64,000 bases of DNA, taken from NCBI GenBank assembly GCA_021521415.1, contig JAIQDT010000001.1:868001-932000 (forward strand), written 5' to 3'. The DNA is from Bidens hawaiensis (taxonomy: Eukaryota > Streptophyta > Magnoliopsida > Asterales > Asteraceae). Within the stretch, counting starts at the first letter, position 1. Each line of letters starts with the position of its first letter. Positions 33,521 to 43,961 of the stretch are shown piece after piece. The notes beneath the pieces are model-generated. The model saw only the letters and a program-made list of their open reading frames with translations, had not been told where the DNA came from and did no database searches. A program made the translations under genes and the position numbers.

Positions 33521-34700
33521 CTATAAAAAATACTTTTTGAGATGGATAGCGTTCCATGCTCTGGGTAACCTGTTGCCTTCCATAGTTAGCAAGTGATATG
33601 CCCCTTTCCAGCTTCTGACTTGATCAAGTAGGGGCCTTCCCATTGGGTGCTAGCTTTCCATCTGCTGGATTAGTTGTGTTTTGGAAGGCTTTCCTCAAGA
33701 CTAGATCTCCTTCCTAAAATCTTCTGAGTCTTATATTTTTGTTGTATGCCCTAGCTACCCTTTGTTGATATGCTGCCATTCTGATCTTGGCTAGGTCTCT
33801 AAGTTCTTCAACGGTATCCAAGTCTTCAAGAAGGATTTCTTCATTGGCCTCAGGATCACGGATGATTGTTCTGGCTGTAGGGACCACCATTTATGTAGGG
33901 ACTACTGCTTCTGATCCAAACACCAATGAGAAGGGTGTTTGACCTGTTGCATTCTTTGGTGTTGTTTTATTAGCCCAAAGAACATATGGTAGTTCTTCGG
34001 CCCACTTGCCTTTCTTGGATCCTAGTTTCTTCTTCAAGTTGTTGATAATAATCTTGTTACTTGATTCTACTTGACCATTGGCTTGAGGATGAACTGGTGT
34101 AGAAGTGATCATCTTGATGCCCCAACTGTCACAAAAGTTAGTGGTTCTTTTCCCGATAAACTGGGAACCATTGTCACAAACAATTTCAGAAGGGATACCA
34201 AATCTAGTTATAATATTCTTTTAATAAAGGATATAACTTCAATTTCTCGGACTTGCACGAATGCTTCTGCTTCAATCCATTTAGAGAAGTAGTCTGTCAT
34301 AGCAATCATAAAGACCTTTCCGCCTGGTGCCTTTGGTAGCTTGCCTACAATATCCATTCCCCATTTCATGAAAGGCCATGAAGAGGATATAGGATACATA
34401 GGCTCTGCTGGCTGGTGAAGAATGTTTCCATGCCTTTGGCAAGCATCACACTTCTTTGAGTATTCCATAACATCCTTCTTCATTGTTGGCCAGAAGTATC
34501 ATGTTCTTAGAATCCTAGAAAACAGAGCTCTACCTCCGGTGTGATTACTACAATCACCTTCGTGAAAATCTTTGAGCACCTCTTGAATTTCAGGATCCTC
34601 GATGCACCTCAAGTATGGACCTGCAAGAGATTTCCTATACAACACATCATGTAATAAAATGTATTGTGATACCTTGAGTTTGAAAGACTTCAGATTCTCT
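33521..34700 (-). pseudogene. Tat-3 integrase, broken
   Basis: Minus strand. Zinc-finger text with [17 protein letters not shown] lies in 34483-34208, together with [10 protein letters not shown] (first D) and [15 protein letters not shown] one-base loss in the T/A run near 34215 shifts the frame. The next part (34112-33891) has [11 protein letters not shown] (E) and FGSEAVVPT, ended by a stop near 33893. The C-terminus is readable to HLKKYFL at about 33521 through further frame changes near 33640 and 33715. A domain match only; not functional. Confidence 0.88.
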
Positions 34701-34747
34701 GTGGTTGGAATTTCTCCTGTTTGAACGTATTTTTTGATTGGGAGGAT

Positions 34748-35710
34748 CTAGGATCCTTGGTTGTTTGAGGATGATGGATCCCAAAGTACGATGTCAGTTG
34801 TTATCTCCCCAACTTCTTGTTCTCCTATTGCTGGTGAGAGAACATGAATGATTGGAATCTTCGTGTCTTCTGGAATTTTCAGAGATGAGGCTATATTTGC
34901 CAAAGCATCTTCCCCGGCATTTTCTTCCCTTGGTACCTGTATAATACTAAACAATTCGAAGGATTTTGCTAATTCCTTCACAACATCTAGATATTTGATT
35001 AGATTCTCACCTTTAACAACATACGAGCCATTAAAGTGGTTAGTTATCGATAATGAATCTATATATACTTGAAGATACCTGATCCTCATACATTTAGCTA
35101 ATTGCAAACCTGTGATCAAAGCCGCATATTCTGCCTCGTTGTTCGTTGCTTGAAACTCACAGGCTATTGACTGGGGTAATATTTCCCCCTGTGGCGATTT
35201 CAGTAGGATACCTAATCCTGTTCCTCTTACATTGAAGGCTCCATTGGTAAAGAGGATCCAAGGATCCTTAGTCTCTTCTAGTTGTTGGACTTCTAGATCA
35301 GCTTCCTTTTGTATATCACTGCTGAAATCAGCCACAAAGTCTGCTAGTGCTTGTGACTTGATGGCTGTTCTTGACTCGTACTGAATATCATATGCACTCA
35401 GTTTCACAGCCCACTTGGCCATTCTACCTGACAACTCTGGCTTTCTAAGGACATTCTTAACATGATAATTAGTTCTTAAAATAATAGTATGAGTATCAAA
35501 GTAATGTCTCAATTTAGTGGAAGCCATAATAGGTGCAAGAATTAATTTTTCTAAATGAGAATACCTGGCTTCTGCATTTAAAAGACTTTTACTTACATAA
35601 TTGACGGGGTGTTGTTCACCTTCGTAATCCTTCACAAGGACGACACTTACGACATTTCCTGAAACGGCTAGGTATAGATACCATCATCAGAGCTGGTGCA
35701 GAGGATAAGT
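34748..35710 (-). pseudogene. Tat-3 RNase H plus second RNase H
   Basis: A long minus-strand frame (35635-34748). The first RNase H part has VSKSLLNAEARYSHLEKL and KWAVKLSAYDIQYESR. The second, archaeal-type RNase H has DPWILFTNGAFNVRGTG (the first active-site Asp appears as Asn in TNG), QATNNEAEYAALITGL (Glu), YLQVYIDSLSITNHFNGS (Asp) and QVPREENAGEDALANIAS. It ends in the IN linker near 34748. Just upstream (35640-35710) the frame is broken at the gag::pol deletion junction. A small extra deletion removed the PMDGES segment seen in Tat-1. Confidence 0.88.
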
Positions 35711-35762
35711 AATCCTTTAAGTCTTTGAGTGGTTGTTTCTGTACGAGGATCCTTTATTCTTG

Positions 35763-37807
35763 TCAGGGGATTCTTGCTTCATCTGAGTCCCCCAAATGAT
35801 GCTGGATCCTCTTGTCATCTCCCAACCGTATGAATCTAAGTGCTCTGTTTCTGACTTCATCTAGAGACCTGCAAGGAGTCATCACAAGATCATAATAAAA
35901 GGGGGAGCCCCTATTTAGTCCCATCTTGAAGGCTTCTACAGCCGTAGCCATGTCAGGATTACGGATTTCTAGGGCTTCCCTGCCAAACCTTGTAACAAAA
36001 TCCCTTAAAGATTCATCATAAGGTTGGACAACTCTATATAAATCACTAGTTAACTTCTCAAATTTCCTACTACAAGAAAGCTGGTTGTTGAACAAGTTAA
36101 CTAAATGTGAAAAAGATGTAACAGAATAAGGAGGAAGACTTAGCAGCCATTTAAGTGCAGATCCTGTCAGTGTGGATCCGAAACCCTTGTACAAACAAGC
36201 CTCCTTAAGTCTTTCAGGAATCGGATTGATCTCCATCCTTTCCATGTATTGGGCTACATGCTCTTCAGGATCAGTGGTACCATCATACACTTTCATGTTG
36301 GGGATTTGAAAGCATTTTGGGATCTCCGCATCACAGATTGGTGGAGAAAATATGGACAGTTTGTAGCTTCCTTCTGGTATCTCAGGAATTGGACGAATCA
36401 CCCCTGGTATGTTGGATATCATATCCTTGAGTTTCTGTAGTTCCTTAGCCATAGCTTGGTTGATACCTGCATCCTGCATGGAACCACGGTTAGCATATAA
36501 GGATATAGGATCATACAAGTTACCTCTTTTTGCGTGAAAGTCGGCATTCCAGAAGAGTGGCTTATGTAACAAGCGTCTGCTACAGGAGTTGGTCCACCAG
36601 AAGCTATGGTCTGCATGGGGATTATATGTCCTTCATGGATTTCAGAAGATCGTTGGTGTCGAACTCCTAAGGATCCTTGGCCCTGGTAGAAGGATCCATG
36701 AGGCTGAGAGTTGTAGGATCCTTGGTGATACACCGTAGAGGACCCTTGTTGAAGGATTGATGACCCTCTCAGTAACATGGAGGATCCTTGAACCTGCTGA
36801 CCCATCGATCCTGGATTAAGGACTGAAGATCCTTGCTGAAAGATCGAGGATACTTGAATCTACTGACCTATGGACCTCGGATCTAGGATAGATGATCCTG
36901 GGTGGAAGATCGAGTGTTCTTGAGTCTGTTGACCCATGGATCCCTGCTATAGGATAGAGGATCCTTGCGGGAAGAATGAGGATCCCTGAGCTTGCTGACC
37001 CATGGACCCTTGTTGGAGGATAGATGATCCTTGCGGGAAGAATGAGGATCTCTGAGCTTGCTGACCCATGGACCCTTGTTGGAGGTTAGATGATCCTTGC
37101 ATGAAGAATGAGGATCCCAGAGCTTGTTGACCCATGAACCCTTGTTGGAGGATAGATGATCCTGGCTGAACCAACGAGAATCCTTGAATCTGTTGACCCA
37201 TGGACCTCTGTTGAAGGATAGATGATCCTTGCTGAAAAGTTGAGGGGTCCTTGAGCTGGGTCACCCACGGACCCGTGGTGAAGGATGGATGATCCTTGCT
37301 GAAAGGTTGAGGTTCCTTGAGCTGGTTGACCCACGGACCCCTGGTGAAGGATGGATGATCCTTTATGGAAGGCTGAGGATCCTTGAGTCTGAGGACCCAT
37401 GGATCCATGTTGAAGGATGGGTGATCCTTGCGGGAACTGAGCTAGGGACCCTGGACTGGTGAAATCCAGCATCCTAGGCATCAGGGGGGGGGGGTGAAAT
37501 CCTTTGCTGGCCTCTTAGACTTTTTGATGTCTTCGATTTCACGTAGGATCCTTTGGTTGGTCTTGTTCTGCTGCTCCATATATGCCTTAACCTGCGAAAA
37601 CATAGATGAAACATCATTGTTAGTATTAACCACCGGTGTAGCAGCAGCGGTTTTTAAGCTCCGGAAGACTGGTAGTTGCGTCTTGCTCCCAGCAGAAGCA
37701 GCCTTTGTTGCTCCCGTGATTGGCGGAGGCATCGGTGGCAAGGTCCTTGATGAGAGAGAGACCGAAGACGGCATTGTTGATGAAGCAGAGGTGGATTGAG
37801 AGGCCAT
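35763..37807 (-). pseudogene. Tat-3 gag, broken
   Basis: Minus strand, start ATG at 37807 (MASQSTSASSTMPSS). The S/T/P-rich head and coiled-coil-like YMEQQNKTNQRILREIEDIK end in a G/C homopolymer at 37486-37496 that shifts the frame. The Q/G/S-rich repeats (37450-36660) follow in other frames; a TAG at 36947-36949 sits at the same repeat position as the TAG at 12939 in Tat-1. The capsid (36572-35763) is open: FQIPNMKVYDGTTDPEEHV, GFGSTLTGSALKWLLSL, CRSLDEVRNRALRFIRL. No zinc knuckle follows because of the shared deletion. Confidence 0.9.
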
Positions 37808-37871
37808 TGAAAGTGATATGGGTATGAAAAATTATAAATTGATAGGAATAATTCGGATTATAGCACCAATT

Positions 37872-37889
37872 GCCCCACGGTGGGCGCCA
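37872..37889 (-). promoter_or_regulatory. Tat-3 primer binding site, tRNA-Lys
   Basis: Complement of TGGCGCCCACCGTGGGGC, next to the 5' LTR at 37893. Identical to Tat-1 and Tat-2. Confidence 0.88.
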
Positions 37890-37892
37890 AAT

Positions 37893-38961
37893 TGTTTTGG
37901 ACAAAAATCAGCTAAGGATCAAGTATCCAAATCTGTTATGTGAGGTAAAGTGCTAACTTGATAGTAACAAGTGTATAAGCGTGACATCGATGAACACAAT
38001 GGTTTGATCACGAGGGAAAAAGCCCTTAATCACGGTAGTCTTACTTCGGTCAAAACTTATCGAGGTAATCGTTGGTAAAATAACTCCGGTCAAGGATTAA
38101 TAGGATAATCTTTGGTCGAAGCACTTTAGTCAATGATCAACAAGGTAACCTTTGGTTGATGAGTATGTGGTTATCGTGGTCTCCGGCACAAAAAAACCCC
38201 GGACGGTGAAAACTATCACCGTCGATTATATTAATGACAAAAATCAGGTTACAAAGGTGGAGATATGATCAAAGATACAAAGAATATCTAAGTGTGTGTG
38301 TGTGTATGAACTGCTAGAGAGAGTTCTTGACAGAGTATTTTGAAATGTATGCAGCTAATGGGTGTGTAATGATCTAACTTTGATCATAATCTCAATATAA
38401 ATAGAAAATAAAGGCTAACTAACTCCTATTTTTATGGCATTACTCCCACTAGCTTAGTCTTCACTATTGACCACGTGCTGGAGGTGCCTTGTAGCATAAT
38501 TTTAGGTAGACCAAGTTCTTGAGCCGTTACACTTGATAAATATCAGCCTTCATATAAGAAACAACCGTTAACAACATCAAATACCGAGGATCCATGATCC
38601 TGACATAGCTCTGGAACTTTTCAGAAGGATAATTAATCCAGACATGTCTTCAAGAATAACATATCCTCAGTACTCAGTTATTTGTGACACAACAAGAAGT
38701 CCTATAAATCCGCCACTTCTCCCACTAAACGTGCTACAGCCATTAGACCACGTGTTTGACAAGTCCAATAGCGAGATATCCGGTGGAATAAGTCTTGGAG
38801 CCGTTATACTTATTAAAAAACAACCTACACACAAGAAACAATTGTTAATAATACCAAGTACTGAGGACCACTTATCCTGACAGGATCTGTCTAAGGATAA
38901 CTGATCCAAGAACATATGTCAGGATAACGTATACACAGTGTCAAATTTCCGTGCCATAACA
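37893..38961 (-). mobile_element. Tat-3 5' LTR
   Basis: 1069 bp, nearly identical to 31049-32120. Confidence 0.93.
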
Positions 38962-39252
38962 ATTGGGTTGTTATTATTTTAATTATTATTATTATTAACA
39001 AGATAATTATTTGTATTATCAATATTATTATTAACAAGATTATTATTTTTATTATTATTATTGTGATTATTATTATTACTATTATCTTTTAACAAAATGT
39101 AACATCCTAAAATTTTAATTATAAATAAAGAAAGTTATGTTTAGTGATTTCACGTTGTTAATTATTTAATGTCGAGTAAGGAGGGAGTTGGGCTTAGATT
39201 GCGTAAGATGGGTTAAATGAGAATGGGCCTTGGGTCCGTGGGCTTAGAGGGA

Positions 39253-39260
39253 TATAAATA
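39253..39260 (+). promoter_or_regulatory. TATA box of Tek-3 LTR
   Basis: TATAAATA in a palindromic GGGATATAAATATCCC context, kept in Tek-1 and both Tek-2 LTR fragments. It is about 155 bp from the LTR start and implies transcription from roughly 39285. Confidence 0.65.
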
Positions 39261-39604
39261 TCCCATCCCAAACCCAATCTTTCATTTCCACCTTCTTTCT
39301 TCACACACTCAAAACGCACACATTCTAACCGATCAAGATTCGAAGCCGAGACCCGAGATTTTGTTGATAGATCTGAGTTGGTAAGGTAAGAACAAATCCA
39401 CAAAAGCTAATATTACTGAAAATGGTTAGGATTGGATGGGTTAACCGGACCCGAAACCCAAACTGCCCAAATCGGACCCCTAAAACGTCGATTTTAGGCC
39501 GATTTGATGGTTGGGATTTGTAGGCGCCGATCATACGATTCCGTGGGTACCAAAATCGAGTTATTTGGCTAAGAAACGAAGGATTTATGGGCAAACAGAT
39601 CTGC

Positions 39605-39850
39605 AGCGCGATAACTTCGCCTGCAAGATTAAGTTCGCCTGATGAACTTCGCCTTCAAGCGTAACTTCGCCTTCAAGCATAACTTCGCCTAAGGTTTAAC
39701 TTCGCCTGAAGCCAAGTTCGCCTAAGGATAACTTCGCCTGAAGCCAAGTTCGCCTAAGGTTTAACTTCGCCTGAAGCCAAGTTCGCCTAACGTTTAACTT
39801 CGCCTGAAGCCAAGTTCGCCTAAGGTTTAACTTCGCCTGAAGTGAAGTTC
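39605..39850 (+). repeat. AACTTCGCC array in Tek-3 LTR
   Basis: About 15 AACTTCGCC or AAGTTCGCC copies; the later part is a clean unit of about 30 bp (TTCGCCTGAAGCCAAG). It lies downstream of the TATA box, so it would be in the RNA leader. Confidence 0.88.
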
Positions 39851-39924
39851 GTTTATAAAATAAATTAAAAACCTAATGGAAAATGTGTTAAGGCAGTTAC
39901 CGAAAATAAAATTTTTCCAGCTTA

Positions 39925-40017
39925 ACCCCAGCCAGGGGCTCTGCCCCTTGGACCCCGCTAGGGGCTGCCGCCCCTAGAACCCCGCTGCCAGGGGCGCTGC
40001 CCCCGGACCCCCGTTCG
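39925..40017 (+). repeat. GC-rich triple-hairpin block of Tek-3 LTR
   Basis: AGGGGC-TCT-GCCCCT, CTAGGGG...CCCCTAG and GGGGC-GCT-GCCCC-type hairpins. Same block as in Tek-1 and Tek-2. Confidence 0.85.
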
Positions 40018-40134
40018 TTGTGGGTCATATATAGATAGAAATACAAAACGAGTAGTAGTAGTTAATTGATATGTGTAAATATTATACAGTTAAAGAAAGG
40101 AATTACGATCAACGGCGAGCGTAACAGGATCCAG

Positions 40135-40913
40135 GTGAGTTTCTAGCCCCATTCCTTGTTATGTTTTCGGGGCTGTGTGCATACTTGATGTGTTGTTAAT
40201 ACATTTATCCTAAGTGATAAGTGTATGCCATATGTGATATATGTGATATATATGAATGATTGCTTGATGGTACGTGAACGATCTTCGGATATTGCACGTA
40301 CTGTCAGGTTGTAACGTTATAAATATGGTAAGTATGATATGTATGTTTATGTGTATGAACGTAATAAAGTTAATAAAAGAAGGAAATGACGGTTGTATGG
40401 TTGTATGGTTACGAAAAGGGTACCGAGCCCTAATAATACTCGAGGTATGATGTATGGTTGTATGGTAACGAAGAGGGAATCGAACCCTACTAATATTCGA
40501 AAACAAGGGACCAGACCCTTATAATATCTGTGATGTTAGGGACCAGACCCTTATAATATCTGTGATGTTAGGGACCAGACCCTTACAATATCTGTGAGGA
40601 TAGGGACCAGACCCTCATAATATCTGTGATGTTAGGGACCAGACCCTTATAATATCTGTGATGTTAGGGACCAGGCCCTTATAATATCTGTGAGGTTATA
40701 GGGCGAAAGGCTCTTTAAAACGTATGATTATGAATGTAAAGAAAGTATGTAAGTAAGAAAGAAAGTATGTAAGTAAGAATGAAGGTATGAGTACTTATGT
40801 GTGTATGAAAGAAAGTTATGAGGTTAAGTACGTATGTATGTAATAAGGTATTGTATGGTATTGTATGATTAACTAGAATTCACTCAGCGTAGCTGACTTT
40901 TAGTATGCACGCA
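40135..40913 (+). other. Predicted intron inside Tek-3 LTR
   Basis: CCAG|GTGAGT at 40135 and GCACGCAG| ending at 40913, 779 nt. The 32-bp repeats are inside. The same pair is kept in Tek-1. Prediction only. Confidence 0.45.
40506..40697 (+). repeat. 32-bp tandem repeats in Tek-3 LTR
   Basis: Six near-identical units built on GGGACCAGACCCTTATAATA followed by TCTGTGATGTTA. Complement of the Tek-1 array. Confidence 0.92.
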
Positions 40914-41369
40914 GGTGAGTAGGATGAGACAGCTGGCTTGAGTGGAGGACACATGGCAGAAGACTAAAGCCTGGCATCTGAAGATCTGATATGTTTTATA
41001 AGTTATGTTTTGATTTTGAAAGACAAGAGGAATGTTTTAAGACATGATTATGAATTGATATGTAATGTTTTATGAAAGTTTTATATTCCGCGTAAAGTTT
41101 TAATTAACTCTGATATTTAGAACTGTGTTTATGAGTAAATCCAACACGAAAGTAGGGTTACCGGTGACGGGGCCTTACACAAAACTATTATTATTATCAT
41201 TATTATTATAAATATTAAAGTTGTTATTAATATTATTAAAGATCATATTATTATTATCTTCATATTATTATCATTAATTATTAGCAATAATATCATTATA
41301 GTTATTTTGTTAACTCGTTTAGAAATCGAACCAATATCGTCTATGGTAACATTATTTACTATCAACATT

Positions 41370-41713
41370 CATCATCATCGTACTCAGTATATCCCACCAA
41401 TAGCAAAGCTATGGTAAGGTCTGAGGAGGGCAAGATGTAGACAGCCTTACCTCTACCCCATGGGGATAGAGAGGCTGCTTCCGGTGAGACCCCCGGCTCG
41501 ATAGTAGTTTTGCATCAAGTCTTGGACATAAGGCACATAGCACTGAAATCATCGGGACACCGGCTGATTGGTGCATGTACCCTTGTCATTCGGCTATCAA
41601 CACCACCACATGATGCCTGATTAACCTTCCGTCACTTTTAACGATATTTTCATTTTTGCCCACCCAAGGGTTCACTCATATATACATCATATGTGCGCAC
41701 CGCAATCAGGGCG
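41370..41713 (-). mobile_element. Short RTE-type LINE 3' end or SINE, 17-bp TSD
   Basis: Inserted in the LARD-C 5' LTR with perfect TSD TATTTACTATCAACATT (41353-41369 and 41714-41730). The minus-strand 3' end reads GCTTTGCTATTGGTGGGAT, then an (ATG)n-like tail. It shares the GGGTCTC...AGCCTCTCTAT...CTACATC block with the LINE at 3719-6756. No coding frame; 344 bp. Confidence 0.88.
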
Positions 41714-42327
41714 TATTTACTATCAACATTACTTATTATTATTACTATTTTATCAACCACACTTTAGATTTATACCTAGATTTTACTATTTAACTATTAT
41801 TATTAGTATTATTAATAATAATTTTTGTTATAATTATTATATGATATTAGTATTATTAGTAATAGTTATTGTTATTATCATTAACTTATATATCTATATA
41901 CATATACATATACATATATATATATATATATAACATATTTTAGAATCATTATTATCATTTTTATCTTTAACATTAATAATATTATTATAAACTTTATTAT
42001 CAATTCATTCTTATAAAAACCGAACCCTTGTTTTAAACCGTCTTGCTTATATTTAATATTGGTTTGGTTATTTAAAAGCCCAATAAAATAATATTATTTT
42101 AATAGTCATTTAAGTACGAGTCCCTAACCATTAACAAATTAACCGATAATCCGATTTACAACCGAACCGTCTCATTCATTGTTTCCAATATAGTTTCATT
42201 ATGGTTTCAAGTTCATTAATATATTTTATTTATTCGTTTTCAATTAGCTTTCAAGTCGGATTCGTTCGTTTCGTTTACAATCTTTCTATTTGTCGATCAT
42301 TTATTATTTCCCGATTCGTCAATCGAG

Positions 42328-42859
42328 GTGAGTACTTTCATACCCCTTTTTCCATCTTTCGTTTTGGGGTGACATTTCATACTTATCAAACTAAATGCTT
42401 TATTTACTTGAATCTTAAACCCACAAATGTGATTGTATACCTTACTTGAATAATTGCTCGATTTGGTGTTCTATGCTTACATGCTTATGTGTTTATAGCT
42501 TTTGGATGGTGGATAAATCATAGACCATTTGGAAACCCCTCATGGCAAGGTGTCGTTAACGTAATGCAATTAACGATAACTATTAAAATCCTAGACTACT
42601 TGGCAACCCCTTGTAGCTAGGTGGTGCTAATGTGTTTAGCAATTGTCAATAAAATCCTAGACTATTTGGAATCCCCTTATAGCTAGGTGTCGCTAACGTA
42701 AAACTATTAGCGGTATCTATTTTATCCAAGTTGTTGCTTTTATTTATTGTTTTGTATACAAGTTTTGTGGCTTTTTATTACTATATACTTATATGCTCAA
42801 ACTTATGAATTGCTCACCAACCTTTGTGTTGACAAACTTTATTTTATGAAATGTTACAG
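42328..42859 (+). other. Predicted intron inside LARD-C 5' LTR
   Basis: CGAG|GTGAGT at 42328 and ATGTTACAG| ending at 42859 (532 nt). About 80-bp repeats (42515-42720) are inside. The 3' LTR keeps the donor near 49682 but lost about 60 bp before the acceptor. Prediction only. Confidence 0.45.
42515..42720 (+). repeat. About 80-bp tandem repeats in LARD-C 5' LTR
   Basis: Three units with cores CCTAGACTA, TTGGCAACCCC and AGCTAGGTG. Repeated in the 3' LTR (49868-50070) and in LTR-F. Confidence 0.85.
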
Positions 42860-43104
42860 TTTTGACTTTTGTTGACTCGAGGACTTGACGAAAACGTTAC
42901 CAAGACCATTAGGATATTAGAAACGAACAATATAATTGTTACTTGTTTTCAACTTATTTGTGTGGACGAGACGTGTTGTTTATTTGATTTGTTGAAATAA
43001 AATGAGTTAAATGAATATTGTCACTTTAAATAGTGTCTTGTGTATTTGTCCAATCATGTTGCACCCCGGCATGTTCCGCCGCCTATGGTAGGGGTGTGAC
43101 AGAT

Positions 43105-43116
43105 TGGTATCAGAGC
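43105..43116 (+). promoter_or_regulatory. LARD-C primer binding site, initiator tRNA-Met
   Basis: TGGTATCAGAGC, the usual plant complement of tRNA-iMet, 3 nt after the LTR end at 43101. Confidence 0.92.
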
Positions 43117-43903
43117 CACAAGACTATAGGATAGGTGGTTAGACGTAACGACCTAGTATAGTCTTTACTTTAGGGTCCTTATACGTGTTGCCTATACGTG
43201 TTTACCCTACTTGTTTTTCAATACCCTTGTTTATTTATATACTTATTTATTTTATCAATCATAAATATACACATACACACACTTTCATAGTACTCCAAGG
43301 TATCCTTACCTTAAAACGCAAAAAAATATTAGTTTTTATTGTGTTTTATGAATCACGAGCTTAACTTGGATCCCGTTGTTTCAGATCTCCTTAAAGATTG
43401 TCTCATATGAGATGACCACTTTAAGTAGTCGAATGCGAGCGTTCCGTTCGCCATCCTAACTTTCGGTGTTGAAACAATAGATCCACGGTGGTACGTGGAC
43501 TAGTGTTTCGACATGACGTTGTATTCCAATTTATTATACTTGTTGCAAACGTTATTTGAGTCGAAAACATGAAGAAGACGCGGTGGTACGTGCACATATT
43601 TAGACTCCAACATAGTAGTTTTGTAAAAAGGTTTTCAGTGTCTAAATATCAAGTCATGGTAGTTCATGCGCGATTTTTCCCACCTTTAAATCTTAAAACA
43701 TTATTATTATGTTTCAAAATTTAAACCATTTTTCCCTTTATTTTATTTTAAATCCTTATCACAAGTCTTCATTTATAAAGGTAATTTTATATTGTGAATA
43801 ATTCTTTTATATCTCGATTTTATGTAGTAAACTTTTACGCCAATTTTCTCATTTTGTTTTCACAACGATTTTATTTATATAAATTTCATCCATTGAGACC
43901 TCT

Positions 43904-43961
<58 letters not shown>

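Larger units (their letters stand above)
31049..38961 (-). mobile_element. Tat-3: non-autonomous Tat-lineage Gypsy element
   Basis: Minus-strand element of 7.9 kb, with LTRs 31049-32120 (3') and 37893-38961 (5'), PBS and PPT. Gag, RNase H, second RNase H and IN are present but broken; PR and RT are missing with the same junction as Tat-1. It sits in the (ATT)n region of the LARD-C 5' LTR. Flanks ACTAG (left) and ATTGG (right) do not match, so no TSD is visible. Confidence 0.92.
39098..41179 (+). mobile_element. Tek-3: solo LTR of the Tek family
   Basis: TGTAACATCC ... GGGGCCTTACA, 2082 bp, with perfect TSD CAAAA (39093-39097 and 41180-41184). It is absent from the LARD-C 3' LTR near 48896. 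It has a TATA box, an AACTTCGCC array, a GC-rich hairpin block, a predicted intron and 32-bp tandem repeats. No PBS or PPT is attached. Confidence 0.95.
29373..43101 (+). mobile_element. LARD-C 5' LTR with four insertions
   Basis: Own sequence: 29373-30049, 30708-31048, 38962-39097, 41185-41369 and 41731-43101 (about 2.7 kb). It includes a CCG-rich then (CT)n stretch (29740-30005), (ATT)n runs (30955-31048), an (AT)n run and a predicted intron near the end. Plus-strand open frames over 29732-30199 come from the CT repeat and are not genes. Aligning to 47710-50344 shows each insertion exactly. Confidence 0.9.
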
